Part shown: in pieces, positions 8,023-15,871 of the stretch
Layout: each line of letters begins with the position of its first letter
Position numbering within the stretch: position 1 is the first letter of the stretch
Assembly (NCBI RefSeq): GCF_008868125.1
Contig: NZ_WAAQ01000001.1
Location: 682,001 to 746,000 of the forward strand
Reading direction: 5' to 3'
Source: Microbacterium maritypicum
Lineage (GTDB): Bacteria > Actinomycetota > Actinomycetes > Actinomycetales > Microbacteriaceae
DNA: 64,000 bases
Made by a program: the position numbers and the translations under genes
The notes under the pieces: generated by a model
The model's database searches: none
What the model was told of the DNA's origin: nothing
The model's input: only the letters and a program-made list of their open reading frames with translations

Positions 8023-8753
8023 TCGGCCGCGCCCTGCGAGCACAGGCGCGCAGCTTCGCGGGCGACATCGTTCTCCTCGGGGTGACCGTGGCGGCGCTGC
8101 TGATGTCCCTCTCCCTGGCGATGAGCATCCCACCTGACCTCGCGGGTGCTCCGCTCGAGGCCAGAGAAGCGCTCGCCGGGTCGCTCACGGCCGTGATCGC
8201 GATGTACGGCGCGGTTCTCGCAGCGGTGTACGGTTCGTTCCGCTACACGGTCGACCGGCGTGACGGTGTGATCGCTCAGCGCCTGATGCTGCAGTCCCGG
8301 TGGGTGACCCTGCTCGTCCGCGTACCCGGCGCCGTCGTCGGCGGGGCGGTCGTGTCCCTCGCAGGAATGGTCGGCGGTCACCTCGCACTGACCGTCACCG
8401 CGGGCGGCATTCCCGCGGAGTGGTCCACCGTCGGATCCACACTCGCCCTCGGCGCCGTGGCAGGACTGTGGGGGATGGGACTGGGAGTGGTCGTGCAGGT
8501 CCATCTCGTGGCTCTCTTCCTCGTGTCCCTGTCGATGAGCGGGCCGGTGCTTCTCGCGATGCTCTGGGGAGCGGGTGCCGTCTACCTTCCACCCCTCGTG
8601 ATGCTCGAAGCCTTCCGCCTCGACATCGGCGCGCTCGGAGTCGCAGCGACCGATCGGCTCGACGGCTCCCTGGCCGCGGGGGTGACGGCCGGATGGATGG
8701 TGGCGGCTCTTCTGGCGGGGGCGCTCGCGTTCCTGAGGCGCGATGTGACGTAG
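8019..8753 (+). CDS. ABC transporter permease subunit 2 of the daptide cluster
   Basis: A 244-residue hydrophobic protein with six or more predicted transmembrane segments. It begins at GTG overlapping the previous stop (GTGA). A longer reading starting at 7470 is only an out-of-frame shadow of the first permease. The protein has no recognised catalytic motif. It is the last gene of the overlapping cluster, and the next gene has its own promoter. Confidence 0.78.
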   Translation: MIGRALRAQARSFAGDIVLLGVTVAALLMSLSLAMSIPPDLAGAPLEAREALAGSLTAVIAMYGAVLAAVYGSFRYTVDRRDGVIAQRLMLQSRWVTLLVRVPGAVVGGAVVSLAGMVGGHLALTVTAGGIPAEWSTVGSTLALGAVAGLWGMGLGVVVQVHLVALFLVSLSMSGPVLLAMLWGAGAVYLPPLVMLEAFRLDIGALGVAATDRLDGSLAAGVTAGWMVAALLAGALAFLRRDVT

Positions 8754-8804
8754 CCGCCTCGACGGCGCGTCAGCGCAGGTTCGGATCGGCCGTGGCCCAC
8801 GACG

Positions 8805-8810
8805 TAGGAT
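8805..8810 (+). promoter_or_regulatory. -10 element for leaderless trhO
   Basis: TAGGAT six bases before the GTG start, placing the transcription start on the start codon. Confidence 0.6.
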
Positions 8811-8816
8811 CCCTAG

Positions 8817-9707
8817 GTGGCAACACCCAAGATCGTCCTCTTCTACGCGTTCACCCCGCTCGCCGACCCCGACGCCATCCGCGTCTGGCAGCGAGACATC
8901 GGCGAGGCGCTGGGCCTGCGTGGGCGTCTGATCATCTCGAAGGACGGGATCAACGGCACCCTCGGGGGCGACATCGGTGCGCTCAAGAAATGGCTGCGGT
9001 CGTTCCGCTCGTACCAGCCCTTCGCCGACGCCGACATCAAATGGAGCGAAGGCACCGGGGTGGACGCCCAAGGGCGCAGCGTCGACTTCCCGAAGCTCAG
9101 CGTCAAGGTGCGCGACGAGATCGTGTCGTTCGGCGCACCGGGGGAGCTGCGCGTCGATGAGAACGGCGTCGTCGGCGGCGGCACTCGTCTGACGCCCGAA
9201 GAGCTGCACGGTCTGATCGACGAGCGCGGCGAGGAAGTGGTGTTCTTCGACGGGAGGAACGCGCTCGAAGCGCAGATCGGGCGCTTCCGCGGCGCGGTCG
9301 TGCCCGACACCGAGACCACCAGAGACTTCGTCGAGCTCCTCGACTCTGGCGTCTACGACGACCTCAAGGGCAAGCCGGTCGTGACCTACTGCACCGGCGG
9401 CATCCGCTGCGAGGTGCTGTCGAGCCTGATGACGGCCCGTGGCTTCGGAGAGGTCTACCAGCTCGAGGGCGGCATCGTCCGATACGGCGAGAAGTACGGC
9501 GACGACGGCCTCTGGGACGGTTCCCTGTACGTCTTCGACGGCCGCGGCTCCGTCGACTTCTCCGACCACGCCGCGGTCATCGGAGAATGCGTCGGATGCG
9601 GGGCCGCGACCAAGCGCACCGCCAACTGTCCCGATCCGTCGTGCCGCTCGCAATTCGTCGTGTGCGAGGACTGCGTCGCGGTCCCCTGCACCGCCCACGC
9701 CGCCTGA
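8817..9707 (+). CDS. trhO: tRNA uridine(34) hydroxylase, rhodanese family
   Basis: A 296-residue TrhO/YceA family protein. The N-terminal acylphosphatase-like domain holds [11 protein letters not shown]. The rhodanese domain has the catalytic loop YCTGGIRCE with Cys at about 192. The Cys-rich C-terminus (CVGCG...CPDPSC...CEDC) looks metal-binding. The family hydroxylates uridine 34 of tRNAs using oxygen. The GTG start has no ribosome binding site but carries TAGGAT at the leaderless distance. The gene is monocistronic and convergent with tgpA. Confidence 0.93.
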   Translation: MATPKIVLFYAFTPLADPDAIRVWQRDIGEALGLRGRLIISKDGINGTLGGDIGALKKWLRSFRSYQPFADADIKWSEGTGVDAQGRSVDFPKLSVKVRDEIVSFGAPGELRVDENGVVGGGTRLTPEELHGLIDERGEEVVFFDGRNALEAQIGRFRGAVVPDTETTRDFVELLDSGVYDDLKGKPVVTYCTGGIRCEVLSSLMTARGFGEVYQLEGGIVRYGEKYGDDGLWDGSLYVFDGRGSVDFSDHAAVIGECVGCGAATKRTANCPDPSCRSQFVVCEDCVAVPCTAHAA

Positions 9708-9727
9708 CCCGCACGCCGCCTGACCCG
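9696..9727 (+). repeat. 16-bp tandem duplication across the trhO stop
   Basis: CACGCCGCCTGACCCG occurs twice in a row (9696-9711 and 9712-9727). The trhO stop codon is in the first copy, so the duplication adds only untranslated sequence. Confidence 0.7.
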
Positions 9728-9749
9728 CACGCCACTTGACGCCTACGGT

Positions 9750-12017
9750 TCAGGCCGTCATACCGGGTTCGGCGGCTCGCGGCGCATACAGGGAGCGGGG
9801 CACCAGCACCGCCCGCACCCTCGTCGCTCGATCGGCGCTCTGTCGCAGGCTCGCGAGCACCTCACCCAGTGGTTCGGCGAGATCGTCCGATGCCTCGCCG
9901 GAGCGGGCATAGTTCGACCGCTCGACCGCATCCGTCAGCCGACGCATCGCGTGTGCATCCACCCCGTTCTGCCGTACCAGACCGGCCGCGCGCACGCGGG
10001 GAGTGTCGGCGTCGGTGACGGGAATCTGCAGGTCGATCAGGGTGTCGCGCAACTCCGCCCAGGCGGCGGCCGGGTCGCCACGGCGCGCCCTGCTCAGGCG
10101 CGCCCGACGTTCCGCGAGCCGGATGAGCGCGGGAAGCAGGAGCAGCACGACGACGCCGAGGGCGGTGAGGGCGACCGGTGTCGGGTCGAGGCGGCGCAGC
10201 TCGCCGCCGCTGGCCGAGTCTCCGCCGGCGTCGTTGCGGTCGACCTCGGGACCCGAGGTCTGCTCGGCCTGCGGTGCCGTGGTGGGTGCCGGTGCGGACG
10301 GGGTCCCGGATCCGCTGCCCTGCGTCGCCCCCGGGCGGAAGGCCGTGGGCACACCCAGCGACGCGGTGGGTTCGAACGGGACCCATCCGACACCGGGGAA
10401 CAGCACCTCGGGCCAGGAGTGCAGCCGATCGCTGGTCACCGAGAACACCGACTCGCTGCCGCGCTTCTCGTCGGTGAGCGAGCCGGGGAGGTATCCCACG
10501 ACGATGCGCACCTGCATGCCGAGGCTCTCTGCCATCAGTGCGAACGCCCCCGCGAAATGCACGCAATACCCGGATCGCGCGTCGAGGAACTCCGCGACGG
10601 CTTCTGCTCCCGTGCCGTCGAAGCCTTCCTCCACCGGGGTCTCCAGGGAGTAGGCGAACTGCGAACGGAACCAGTTCTGCAGCGCGATGAGCCGGTCGTA
10701 GTCGGCGCTCGCGGCTGCGGTCACCTCGGTGGCCAGCTCGCCGATGATGCCGGGCAGCTCGACCGGTTCGGCGTCGGGATCGACGACGGGAGCGGCGGCA
10801 TCGATGGCTCGGATCTGCTCGAGCGTGGGGAGGAGTCGCGACGAGGTGACCGTGTAGTCGTTCCCGACGGCATCGGCGCCGCGGGAGTACAGCGTGCGGT
10901 TCTCGGGGGCGATCCGCCATGCGTTGCTGAGCCCCTGCACGGTGGTGGCGGGGTAGGGCACGGGGAGCCAGGAACTCGACATCCGCAGCACGCGGATGGA
11001 GGTGGTCTGCTCCTCCGTCGTGATGTCCTCTCCCCATTCCGGGGGACCGAATCCGTCGTCCTGCGACTGCAGATCCCCGTCGTCGGGTTGCCACACGCGT
11101 CCGTCGAACCGCGAGAGCGTCGTCAGGCGCAGATACGGCGCGGTCTCGCCTTTCGCCGCCACGGTCAGGACCTCGACCGGATTGGGCTGGCGCAGATCGT
11201 CACCCAGACGCAGCGATGCATCGACCGTGACGCCGACGCCGGTGCCGGCGAGGCTGGTGCTGACAGGAAGCATCGGGGCGACGGCGATGGTCGTCGCCAT
11301 CGCGGCGGCCCCGATCGCGACGGCGACCGATGCGGAGGAGCGGCGTGGGGATTCCGGATGTCTGCGCGCCGTGTGGCGGAAGACGAGGAGGGCGACCGCA
11401 CCGAAGAGCACGAACCAGACGACGTTCGTCTCGCCGAGGGTGACGATCATCGGCACAGCGCCGACGGCCCCGGTCAGCAGCACCGCCAATACGGCGGAAC
11501 GGTGGGTGACGAGGTGGTCCAGGAGTATCGCGACGACCGCGAAGCCGATGCCCATGGCGGCCGCGAGCCCGGGGGAGGGATCCAGCGGCGCGGAGCCGAA
11601 CACGACCGCCTCGACAGCGGAGGCGCCGAGCACCCCGAACAGCGTCAGCGTCGCGGAGGTCGGGATGATCCCGAAGAGGGCGGTGTCACCGGCGATGAGC
11701 AGCGTCACGACCGCGACGGCGACCACGACCTGCGTGGCGAGCGTGGCGAGGTCCTGCACCCACTCGGCTCGTCGGCGCAGCAGGTGCCGCATCAGCATTC
11801 CGGTGCCGGCCACGGCGACGATCACGGCGATGACGGTGAACGACCAGGCTCCGGGAGCGATGACCGAGGTGAACGGCCACATGGCCACGAGCGCCGCCGT
11901 CGCCGCGAGCGCCCCGGTGCCGACCACCCCGGCCGGCTCCTCGTGATCGCGGTGCCAGAACGCCGGTCGGCGCACCGCGGCGGGCGCGGCCGGCGGGGCC
12001 TGTTCAGCGCGGAACAT
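9750..12017 (-). CDS. Transglutaminase-like membrane protein (TgpA/DUF3488 type)
   Basis: A 755-residue membrane protein: about six N-terminal helices, an extracytoplasmic transglutaminase-like domain, a Pro/Thr/Ala linker, one more helix (about residue 625) and a cytoplasmic DUF4129-like tail. Catalytic-type residues are Cys485 in GYCVHFAGAFA and His533 in LHSWPEV, with Glu549 in FEPT where Asp is usual. It is the last gene of the moxR-DUF58-transglutaminase operon, whose family role lies at the cell envelope. ATG at 12017 overlaps the end of the DUF58 gene by 14 nt. Upstream in-frame codons are a shadow of that gene. Confidence 0.88.
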   Translation of the reverse strand: MFRAEQAPPAAPAAVRRPAFWHRDHEEPAGVVGTGALAATAALVAMWPFTSVIAPGAWSFTVIAVIVAVAGTGMLMRHLLRRRAEWVQDLATLATQVVVAVAVVTLLIAGDTALFGIIPTSATLTLFGVLGASAVEAVVFGSAPLDPSPGLAAAMGIGFAVVAILLDHLVTHRSAVLAVLLTGAVGAVPMIVTLGETNVVWFVLFGAVALLVFRHTARRHPESPRRSSASVAVAIGAAAMATTIAVAPMLPVSTSLAGTGVGVTVDASLRLGDDLRQPNPVEVLTVAAKGETAPYLRLTTLSRFDGRVWQPDDGDLQSQDDGFGPPEWGEDITTEEQTTSIRVLRMSSSWLPVPYPATTVQGLSNAWRIAPENRTLYSRGADAVGNDYTVTSSRLLPTLEQIRAIDAAAPVVDPDAEPVELPGIIGELATEVTAAASADYDRLIALQNWFRSQFAYSLETPVEEGFDGTGAEAVAEFLDARSGYCVHFAGAFALMAESLGMQVRIVVGYLPGSLTDEKRGSESVFSVTSDRLHSWPEVLFPGVGWVPFEPTASLGVPTAFRPGATQGSGSGTPSAPAPTTAPQAEQTSGPEVDRNDAGGDSASGGELRRLDPTPVALTALGVVVLLLLPALIRLAERRARLSRARRGDPAAAWAELRDTLIDLQIPVTDADTPRVRAAGLVRQNGVDAHAMRRLTDAVERSNYARSGEASDDLAEPLGEVLASLRQSADRATRVRAVLVPRSLYAPRAAEPGMTA

Positions 12018-13194
12018 CGCCGACTCCGATCCGTGCCGAGACGGCATCCTCCCAGGCGGCGGAGATGTCGTCGCCGAGCCGTGCCACGGTCCAGCCGTGA
12101 CGGGTGGAGGCCTCGGTGGCGCCCGGGAGCAGTTCGGTGCTGAACAGCATCGGCGCAGCAGCGCCGGCGGCACGCAGCACCGCGGCGTCCTCTTCGTCGA
12201 GGCGGCCGGTGATGTAGACGAGTGGGCCGGGCGGTGTTCCGCCGATGAGTGCCACCAGGTCGCGGCTCTCGCCGCGGGGCGTGACCATCGCGAGAGCCGT
12301 GAGCAGCCCGTCGCGGTCGTCTTCGTGGCCGCGGAGAGCGCCGAGGAGGGTGCCCGCGCTGTCGAGAACGTCGACGCTGTAGCCCTCGGAGGCCAGGTGC
12401 ACCGCAGCGGAGGCGCACAGCGAGACGGCGGCTTCGAAGGCCGGATCGGCCTCGGCCCCGGGGGCATCCCAGCGGCGACCGCTCCGGTCGAGCACGACCA
12501 CCGCGTCGGGGCTGGACTCCTCCTCTTCCTGCCGCACCATCAGCTGACCCCGGTGCGCCGTCGCCCTCCAATGGATGCGACGCATCGAGTCGCCCGGGAT
12601 GTATCCCCGCGGCGAGAGGTTGTCGCTGCCCTGTCCGAGCCGGGTCGACGAGGTGTGCGCGGTTCCACCGGCGGCACCGACCCGCACGGCGAGAGGTGCG
12701 AGGGCGAACACCTCGGGGACGACGGTCACGCTCCTGGTCTCCCCGAACGCCTGCTCGCGCTGTGCCAGACCGAACGGGTCCACCGTGCGCAGCATCAGCG
12801 GGCCGACGGGCCAGACGCCGCGCCGCACACCCGTGATCAGGTAGCTGAGCCGGCCGTTCTCCGGAGGATACTCGCCGCCGGAGTCCGCGGAGACGGCGTC
12901 GGGGAGCACGTCGTGCCAGAGTCCGCGCGGCACGCGGATGGCGCGCAGGGAGAACCGCACGGTCACTCGTGAGGTCTCGGACACGGTCAGCAGGTCGGTC
13001 GAGATCTGGCGGGTGACGGTGCCGGATCGTCGCGGCAGGCGGACCGCGAGGAGCGAGAAGAGGGTGACGGCAGCGAGCAGCACACCGAGGTAGAGCAGCA
13101 CGCGCGCGCCCAGGAGGTTCGCAGCGATCAGGCAGCAGAGCGCGGCGACGAGCGCTCCGGCACCGCGGCCGGTGAGGGATCGACGTCGTCGCAT
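12004..13194 (-). CDS. DUF58 domain-containing protein
   Basis: A 396-residue protein with two N-terminal transmembrane helices (about 15-55), a beta-sandwich region and the DUF58 signature around LSPRGYIPGDSMRRIHWRATA. A von Willebrand A-like segment follows (VVVLDRSGRRWD). DUF58 proteins accompany MoxR ATPases in envelope-associated operons, as here. I place the start at ATG 13194, 11 nt after the moxR stop. The longer frame upstream runs through moxR and is rejected. Confidence 0.88.
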   Translation of the reverse strand: MRRRRSLTGRGAGALVAALCCLIAANLLGARVLLYLGVLLAAVTLFSLLAVRLPRRSGTVTRQISTDLLTVSETSRVTVRFSLRAIRVPRGLWHDVLPDAVSADSGGEYPPENGRLSYLITGVRRGVWPVGPLMLRTVDPFGLAQREQAFGETRSVTVVPEVFALAPLAVRVGAAGGTAHTSSTRLGQGSDNLSPRGYIPGDSMRRIHWRATAHRGQLMVRQEEEESSPDAVVVLDRSGRRWDAPGAEADPAFEAAVSLCASAAVHLASEGYSVDVLDSAGTLLGALRGHEDDRDGLLTALAMVTPRGESRDLVALIGGTPPGPLVYITGRLDEEDAAVLRAAGAAAPMLFSTELLPGATEASTRHGWTVARLGDDISAAWEDAVSARIGVGDVPR

Positions 13195-13205
13195 GATGAG
13201 AGCTG

Positions 13206-14195
13206 TCAGGAACGCGTCGCGACGGGCACGCGCACCCGCTCGACGATCTGGGTCAGGGCGGCCTCGATCGGCTGTGCGCCTGCGCGGTGCGCGCCGCGCG
13301 CCGGGAGCAGACGGTGCGCGAGGACCGGGATGAGCAGGGCGGTGATGTCGTCGGGGATCACGTACTCGCGTCCGTCGAGGGCCGCCCACACCTTCGCGGC
13401 CCTGACCAGCTGCAGAGTGGCCCTGGGGCTTGCGCCGAGGTGGAGGTTCGGGTCGGAGCGGGTGGCCTGGGCGAGGGCGACCGTGTACTCCTCGAGAGCC
13501 GGGGCCACGTGCACCGCCCGCGCCCACGCGATGAGCTGGGCGATGGATGCCGCGTCCGCGACGGGCGTGACGGCGGCGAGCGGGCTGACGACGTCGCGCT
13601 GACGCAGCATGAGCGCCTCGGCGGCGGCATCCGGATACCCCATCGAGATGCGCATCATGAATCGGTCGCGCTGCGCTTCCGGGAGGGCGTAGGTGCCCTC
13701 CATCTCCAGGGGATTCTGCGTCGCGACGACCAGGAACGGCTGGGGCAGCAGGTGCGTGGCGCCGTCGACCGTGACCTGACCCTCCTCCATCGCCTCCAGC
13801 AGGGCGGACTGCGTCTTGGGGGAGGAGCGGTTGATCTCGTCGGCGATCACGATGTGGGCGAACACGGCGCCGCGCTTGAACTCGAACTCGCGATCGACCG
13901 GGTTGTAGACCGACACACCCGTGACGTCACCGGGGAGCAGGTCGGGCGTGAACTGGATGCGGCGCACGGTCGCGTCCACGCTCGCGGCGAGAGCCCTGGC
14001 GAGCATGGTCTTGCCGACGCCCGGCACGTCTTCGATCAGCAGGTGCCCCTCGGCCAGCAGGCAGACGAGAGCGCTGCGCACCGCATCCGGCTTGCCGTCG
14101 ATGACCTGGCCGATCGAACCGAGGATCGCAGAGGTCTGCGCGGCGAACGTCTCGGCATCGATCGATACCGGGATCAGGGGGGCGTTCTCTGGCAT
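13206..14195 (-). CDS. moxR: MoxR family AAA ATPase
   Basis: A 329-residue AAA+ ATPase. Walker A is EDVPGVGKTMLA and Walker B is IVIADEINRS, followed by sensor 1 (VVATQNP) and the arginine-finger region LPEAQRDRF. MoxR proteins act as chaperone-like ATPases for VWA/DUF58 partners, which lie directly downstream. A -10-like TACGAT sits on the minus strand at 14236-14241. The divergent neighbour is the SRP RNA gene. Confidence 0.92.
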   Translation of the reverse strand: MPENAPLIPVSIDAETFAAQTSAILGSIGQVIDGKPDAVRSALVCLLAEGHLLIEDVPGVGKTMLARALAASVDATVRRIQFTPDLLPGDVTGVSVYNPVDREFEFKRGAVFAHIVIADEINRSSPKTQSALLEAMEEGQVTVDGATHLLPQPFLVVATQNPLEMEGTYALPEAQRDRFMMRISMGYPDAAAEALMLRQRDVVSPLAAVTPVADAASIAQLIAWARAVHVAPALEEYTVALAQATRSDPNLHLGASPRATLQLVRAAKVWAALDGREYVIPDDITALLIPVLAHRLLPARGAHRAGAQPIEAALTQIVERVRVPVATRS

Positions 14196-14329
14196 GCGTT
14201 CCCTCTCACGTCGGCGCAGCGGTGCGCGTTATTCGATCGTAACCCTGCACAGGGTGCGCCGCTCTGGCAGGTTCCCCTGAGGATGCGCGGGGAGGAGAGA
14301 CACGATTCGGACCATTGCGCCGGTCGGGT

Positions 14330-14335
14330 TAGGAT
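14330..14335 (+). promoter_or_regulatory. -10 element of the SRP RNA gene
   Basis: TAGGAT seven to eight bases before the predicted RNA start. No clear -35 was found. Confidence 0.5.
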
Positions 14336-14340
14336 GGTTG

Positions 14341-14432
14341 ACGGCTCTCCGCGTGGCGGCATCCAGGCCAATTCCCCCAGGGCGGAAACGCAGCAAGGGT
14401 AACCGGGCTCTGCTGGGTGCGCGGAGAGTCAT
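14341..14432 (+). ncRNA. ffs: Small signal recognition particle RNA (4.5S-like)
   Basis: A single long hairpin closed by GGCTCTCCGCG (14343-14353) and CGCGGAGAGTC (14420-14430). The universally conserved SRP domain IV lies near the tip: GGCGGAAACGCAGCAAGGGT, containing the GGAA tetraloop and the asymmetric loop bound by Ffh. The T-rich run ATTTTCTTTT follows as terminator. The RNA partners Ffh in co-translational membrane targeting. Confidence 0.95.
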
Positions 14433-14490
14433 TTTCTTTTCCCGCGGGCTCTCCCGACCGCACGCTCAGGCCGCTCGTGGCTGCACCTGC

Positions 14491-14496
14491 GACAAT
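14491..14496 (+). promoter_or_regulatory. -10 element for leaderless rhomboid gene
   Basis: GACAAT followed by six bases and the GTG start. Confidence 0.45.
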
Positions 14497-14502
14497 CGTC
14501 CG

Positions 14503-15114
14503 GTGACCGTCACCCCGCCGCAGAAGGCGCAGCATCCGCTCGGCCGATTCGCTTCGCCGGTGCTCCTGCTCGTCGTGATGTGGGTCGTGCAGTTCGCTGA
14601 TGCGATCCTTCCCGGCTCGTTCACCGGATTCGGGCTGCGGTCCTGGGACGCCTCGGGGCTCGGCGGCATCGTGCTCGGTCCGCTCCTGCACGCGAACTGG
14701 CAGCACCTCATCGCCAACTCCGTGCCTCTGCTCGTGCTGGGCTGTCTCGTGGCGGTCGAGGGAACGCGTCGGTTCTGGGCCGTCACCGCCATCGTCGCGG
14801 TCGTGGGCGGTATCGGCACCTGGGTGTTCAACGCCCCAGGAACCCTGACGGTCGGTGCCTCGGGTCTGGTCTTCGGCTACTTCGGCTACGTCGTGATGCG
14901 GGTGTTCGCCCCCGGTCGCGTCGCGCACCGCATCCTCTACGCCGTGATCGCCGTCATCGTGATCGCGCTCTACGGCGGATCCATGCTCGCCGGGGTCTTC
15001 GGCGTCGCCGAGGGCATCTCCTGGCAGGGGCACCTGTTCGGCGCGATCGGCGGCGGCCTCGCCGCTCTCGTCGGGCGTCGTGCTCGCACCTCCGGCGGAG
15101 CCCTCACGTCATGA
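14503..15114 (+). CDS. Rhomboid family intramembrane serine protease
   Basis: A 203-residue protein with six hydrophobic helices. The family dyad is visible: Ser120 in VGASGLVFG and His177 in WQGHLFGAIGG. The HANWQHLIANS segment matches the conserved helix-2 Asn/His region. Rhomboids cut transmembrane substrates, and the substrate here is unknown. GTG at 14503 has no ribosome binding site but a -10-like GACAAT at the leaderless distance. The frame open to 14338 crosses the SRP RNA and is not used. The stop overlaps the next start as ATGA. Confidence 0.88.
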   Translation: MTVTPPQKAQHPLGRFASPVLLLVVMWVVQFADAILPGSFTGFGLRSWDASGLGGIVLGPLLHANWQHLIANSVPLLVLGCLVAVEGTRRFWAVTAIVAVVGGIGTWVFNAPGTLTVGASGLVFGYFGYVVMRVFAPGRVAHRILYAVIAVIVIALYGGSMLAGVFGVAEGISWQGHLFGAIGGGLAALVGRRARTSGGALTS

Positions 15115-15806
15115 GCGCCGCACCGGCATCGAGGGCGAAGCGCCGGCAGGCGAGGAAGAGGCCTGCGGCGAGACGCACCAGGACACCGAGACATCGCAAG
15201 ACCGGGACGAGAGGGAAGGCGGCGAACCGTCGGCGACGTCGCGGGATCCTGCGACGGACGCTGCTGTCGGCCGGTGCGCTGGCCGTCGCCGTCGGACTGC
15301 TCGTGCTCATCCCGTTGGGCCTCGCGCGCGATCCCGCCCCGATCTGCATCGACGATCCGCAGACGTTCCCCGAAGCGGGGATCGAGGGCTGGAGCGGAGA
15401 GCAGCTCGAGAACGCCGCGACGATCATCCGCACGGCCGGCGCCCTCGGCTTCCCGAGAGAGGGGCAGATCCTCGGGGTGATGACGGCGATGGGCGAGAGC
15501 AGCCTGCGCAACATCGACTACGGCGACTGGGAGACGCGCGGATTCACAAATCCCGACGGGACGCGCACGACCAGCATCGGCCTCTTCCAGCAGCAGGAGT
15601 GGTGGGGGAGCGTCGAGCAGCGGATGGACCCGGCCACCGCGACGACGCTGTTCTTCGATCGCCTCGGGCGGCTGCCCGAGTGGCAGACGATGGAGCCCTC
15701 GCAAGCGATCCACCGGGTGCAGATCAACACCGACCGCGACTACTACTCGCGGTTCCAGACGGATGCCACGGCGGTCGTCGACGCGATGTCCGGCCCGTGC
15801 GAGTGA
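15111..15806 (+). CDS. Membrane-anchored lysozyme/transglycosylase-like protein
   Basis: A 231-residue protein with a very basic cytoplasmic N-terminus (about 1-48, Arg/Lys-rich), one transmembrane helix (about 50-72) and an extracytoplasmic domain. GVMTAMGESSLRNIDYGD and SIGLFQQQEWWGS resemble the catalytic-Glu and Gln/Trp motifs of lytic transglycosylase-like folds. A cell-wall role is likely but not proven. It is translationally coupled to the rhomboid protease, whose substrate it could conceivably be. Confidence 0.65.
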   Translation: MSAAPASRAKRRQARKRPAARRTRTPRHRKTGTRGKAANRRRRRGILRRTLLSAGALAVAVGLLVLIPLGLARDPAPICIDDPQTFPEAGIEGWSGEQLENAATIIRTAGALGFPREGQILGVMTAMGESSLRNIDYGDWETRGFTNPDGTRTTSIGLFQQQEWWGSVEQRMDPATATTLFFDRLGRLPEWQTMEPSQAIHRVQINTDRDYYSRFQTDATAVVDAMSGPCE

Positions 15807-15859
15807 TGCCGCGCCATTTGCTCCGGTGAGATGCTCGGTGGGTTCACGGGCGCCGCGCC

Positions 15860-15865
15860 TAAGCT
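15860..15865 (+). promoter_or_regulatory. -10 element for leaderless pta
   Basis: TAAGCT six bases before the GTG start. Confidence 0.6.
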
Positions 15866-15871
15866 GAAGCC

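Noticed and set aside
9951..12143. 730-codon open frame on the plus strand opposite the transglutaminase gene
   Set aside because: Low-complexity Gly/Arg/His/Asp composition and a clear catalytic Cys-His gene on the other strand.
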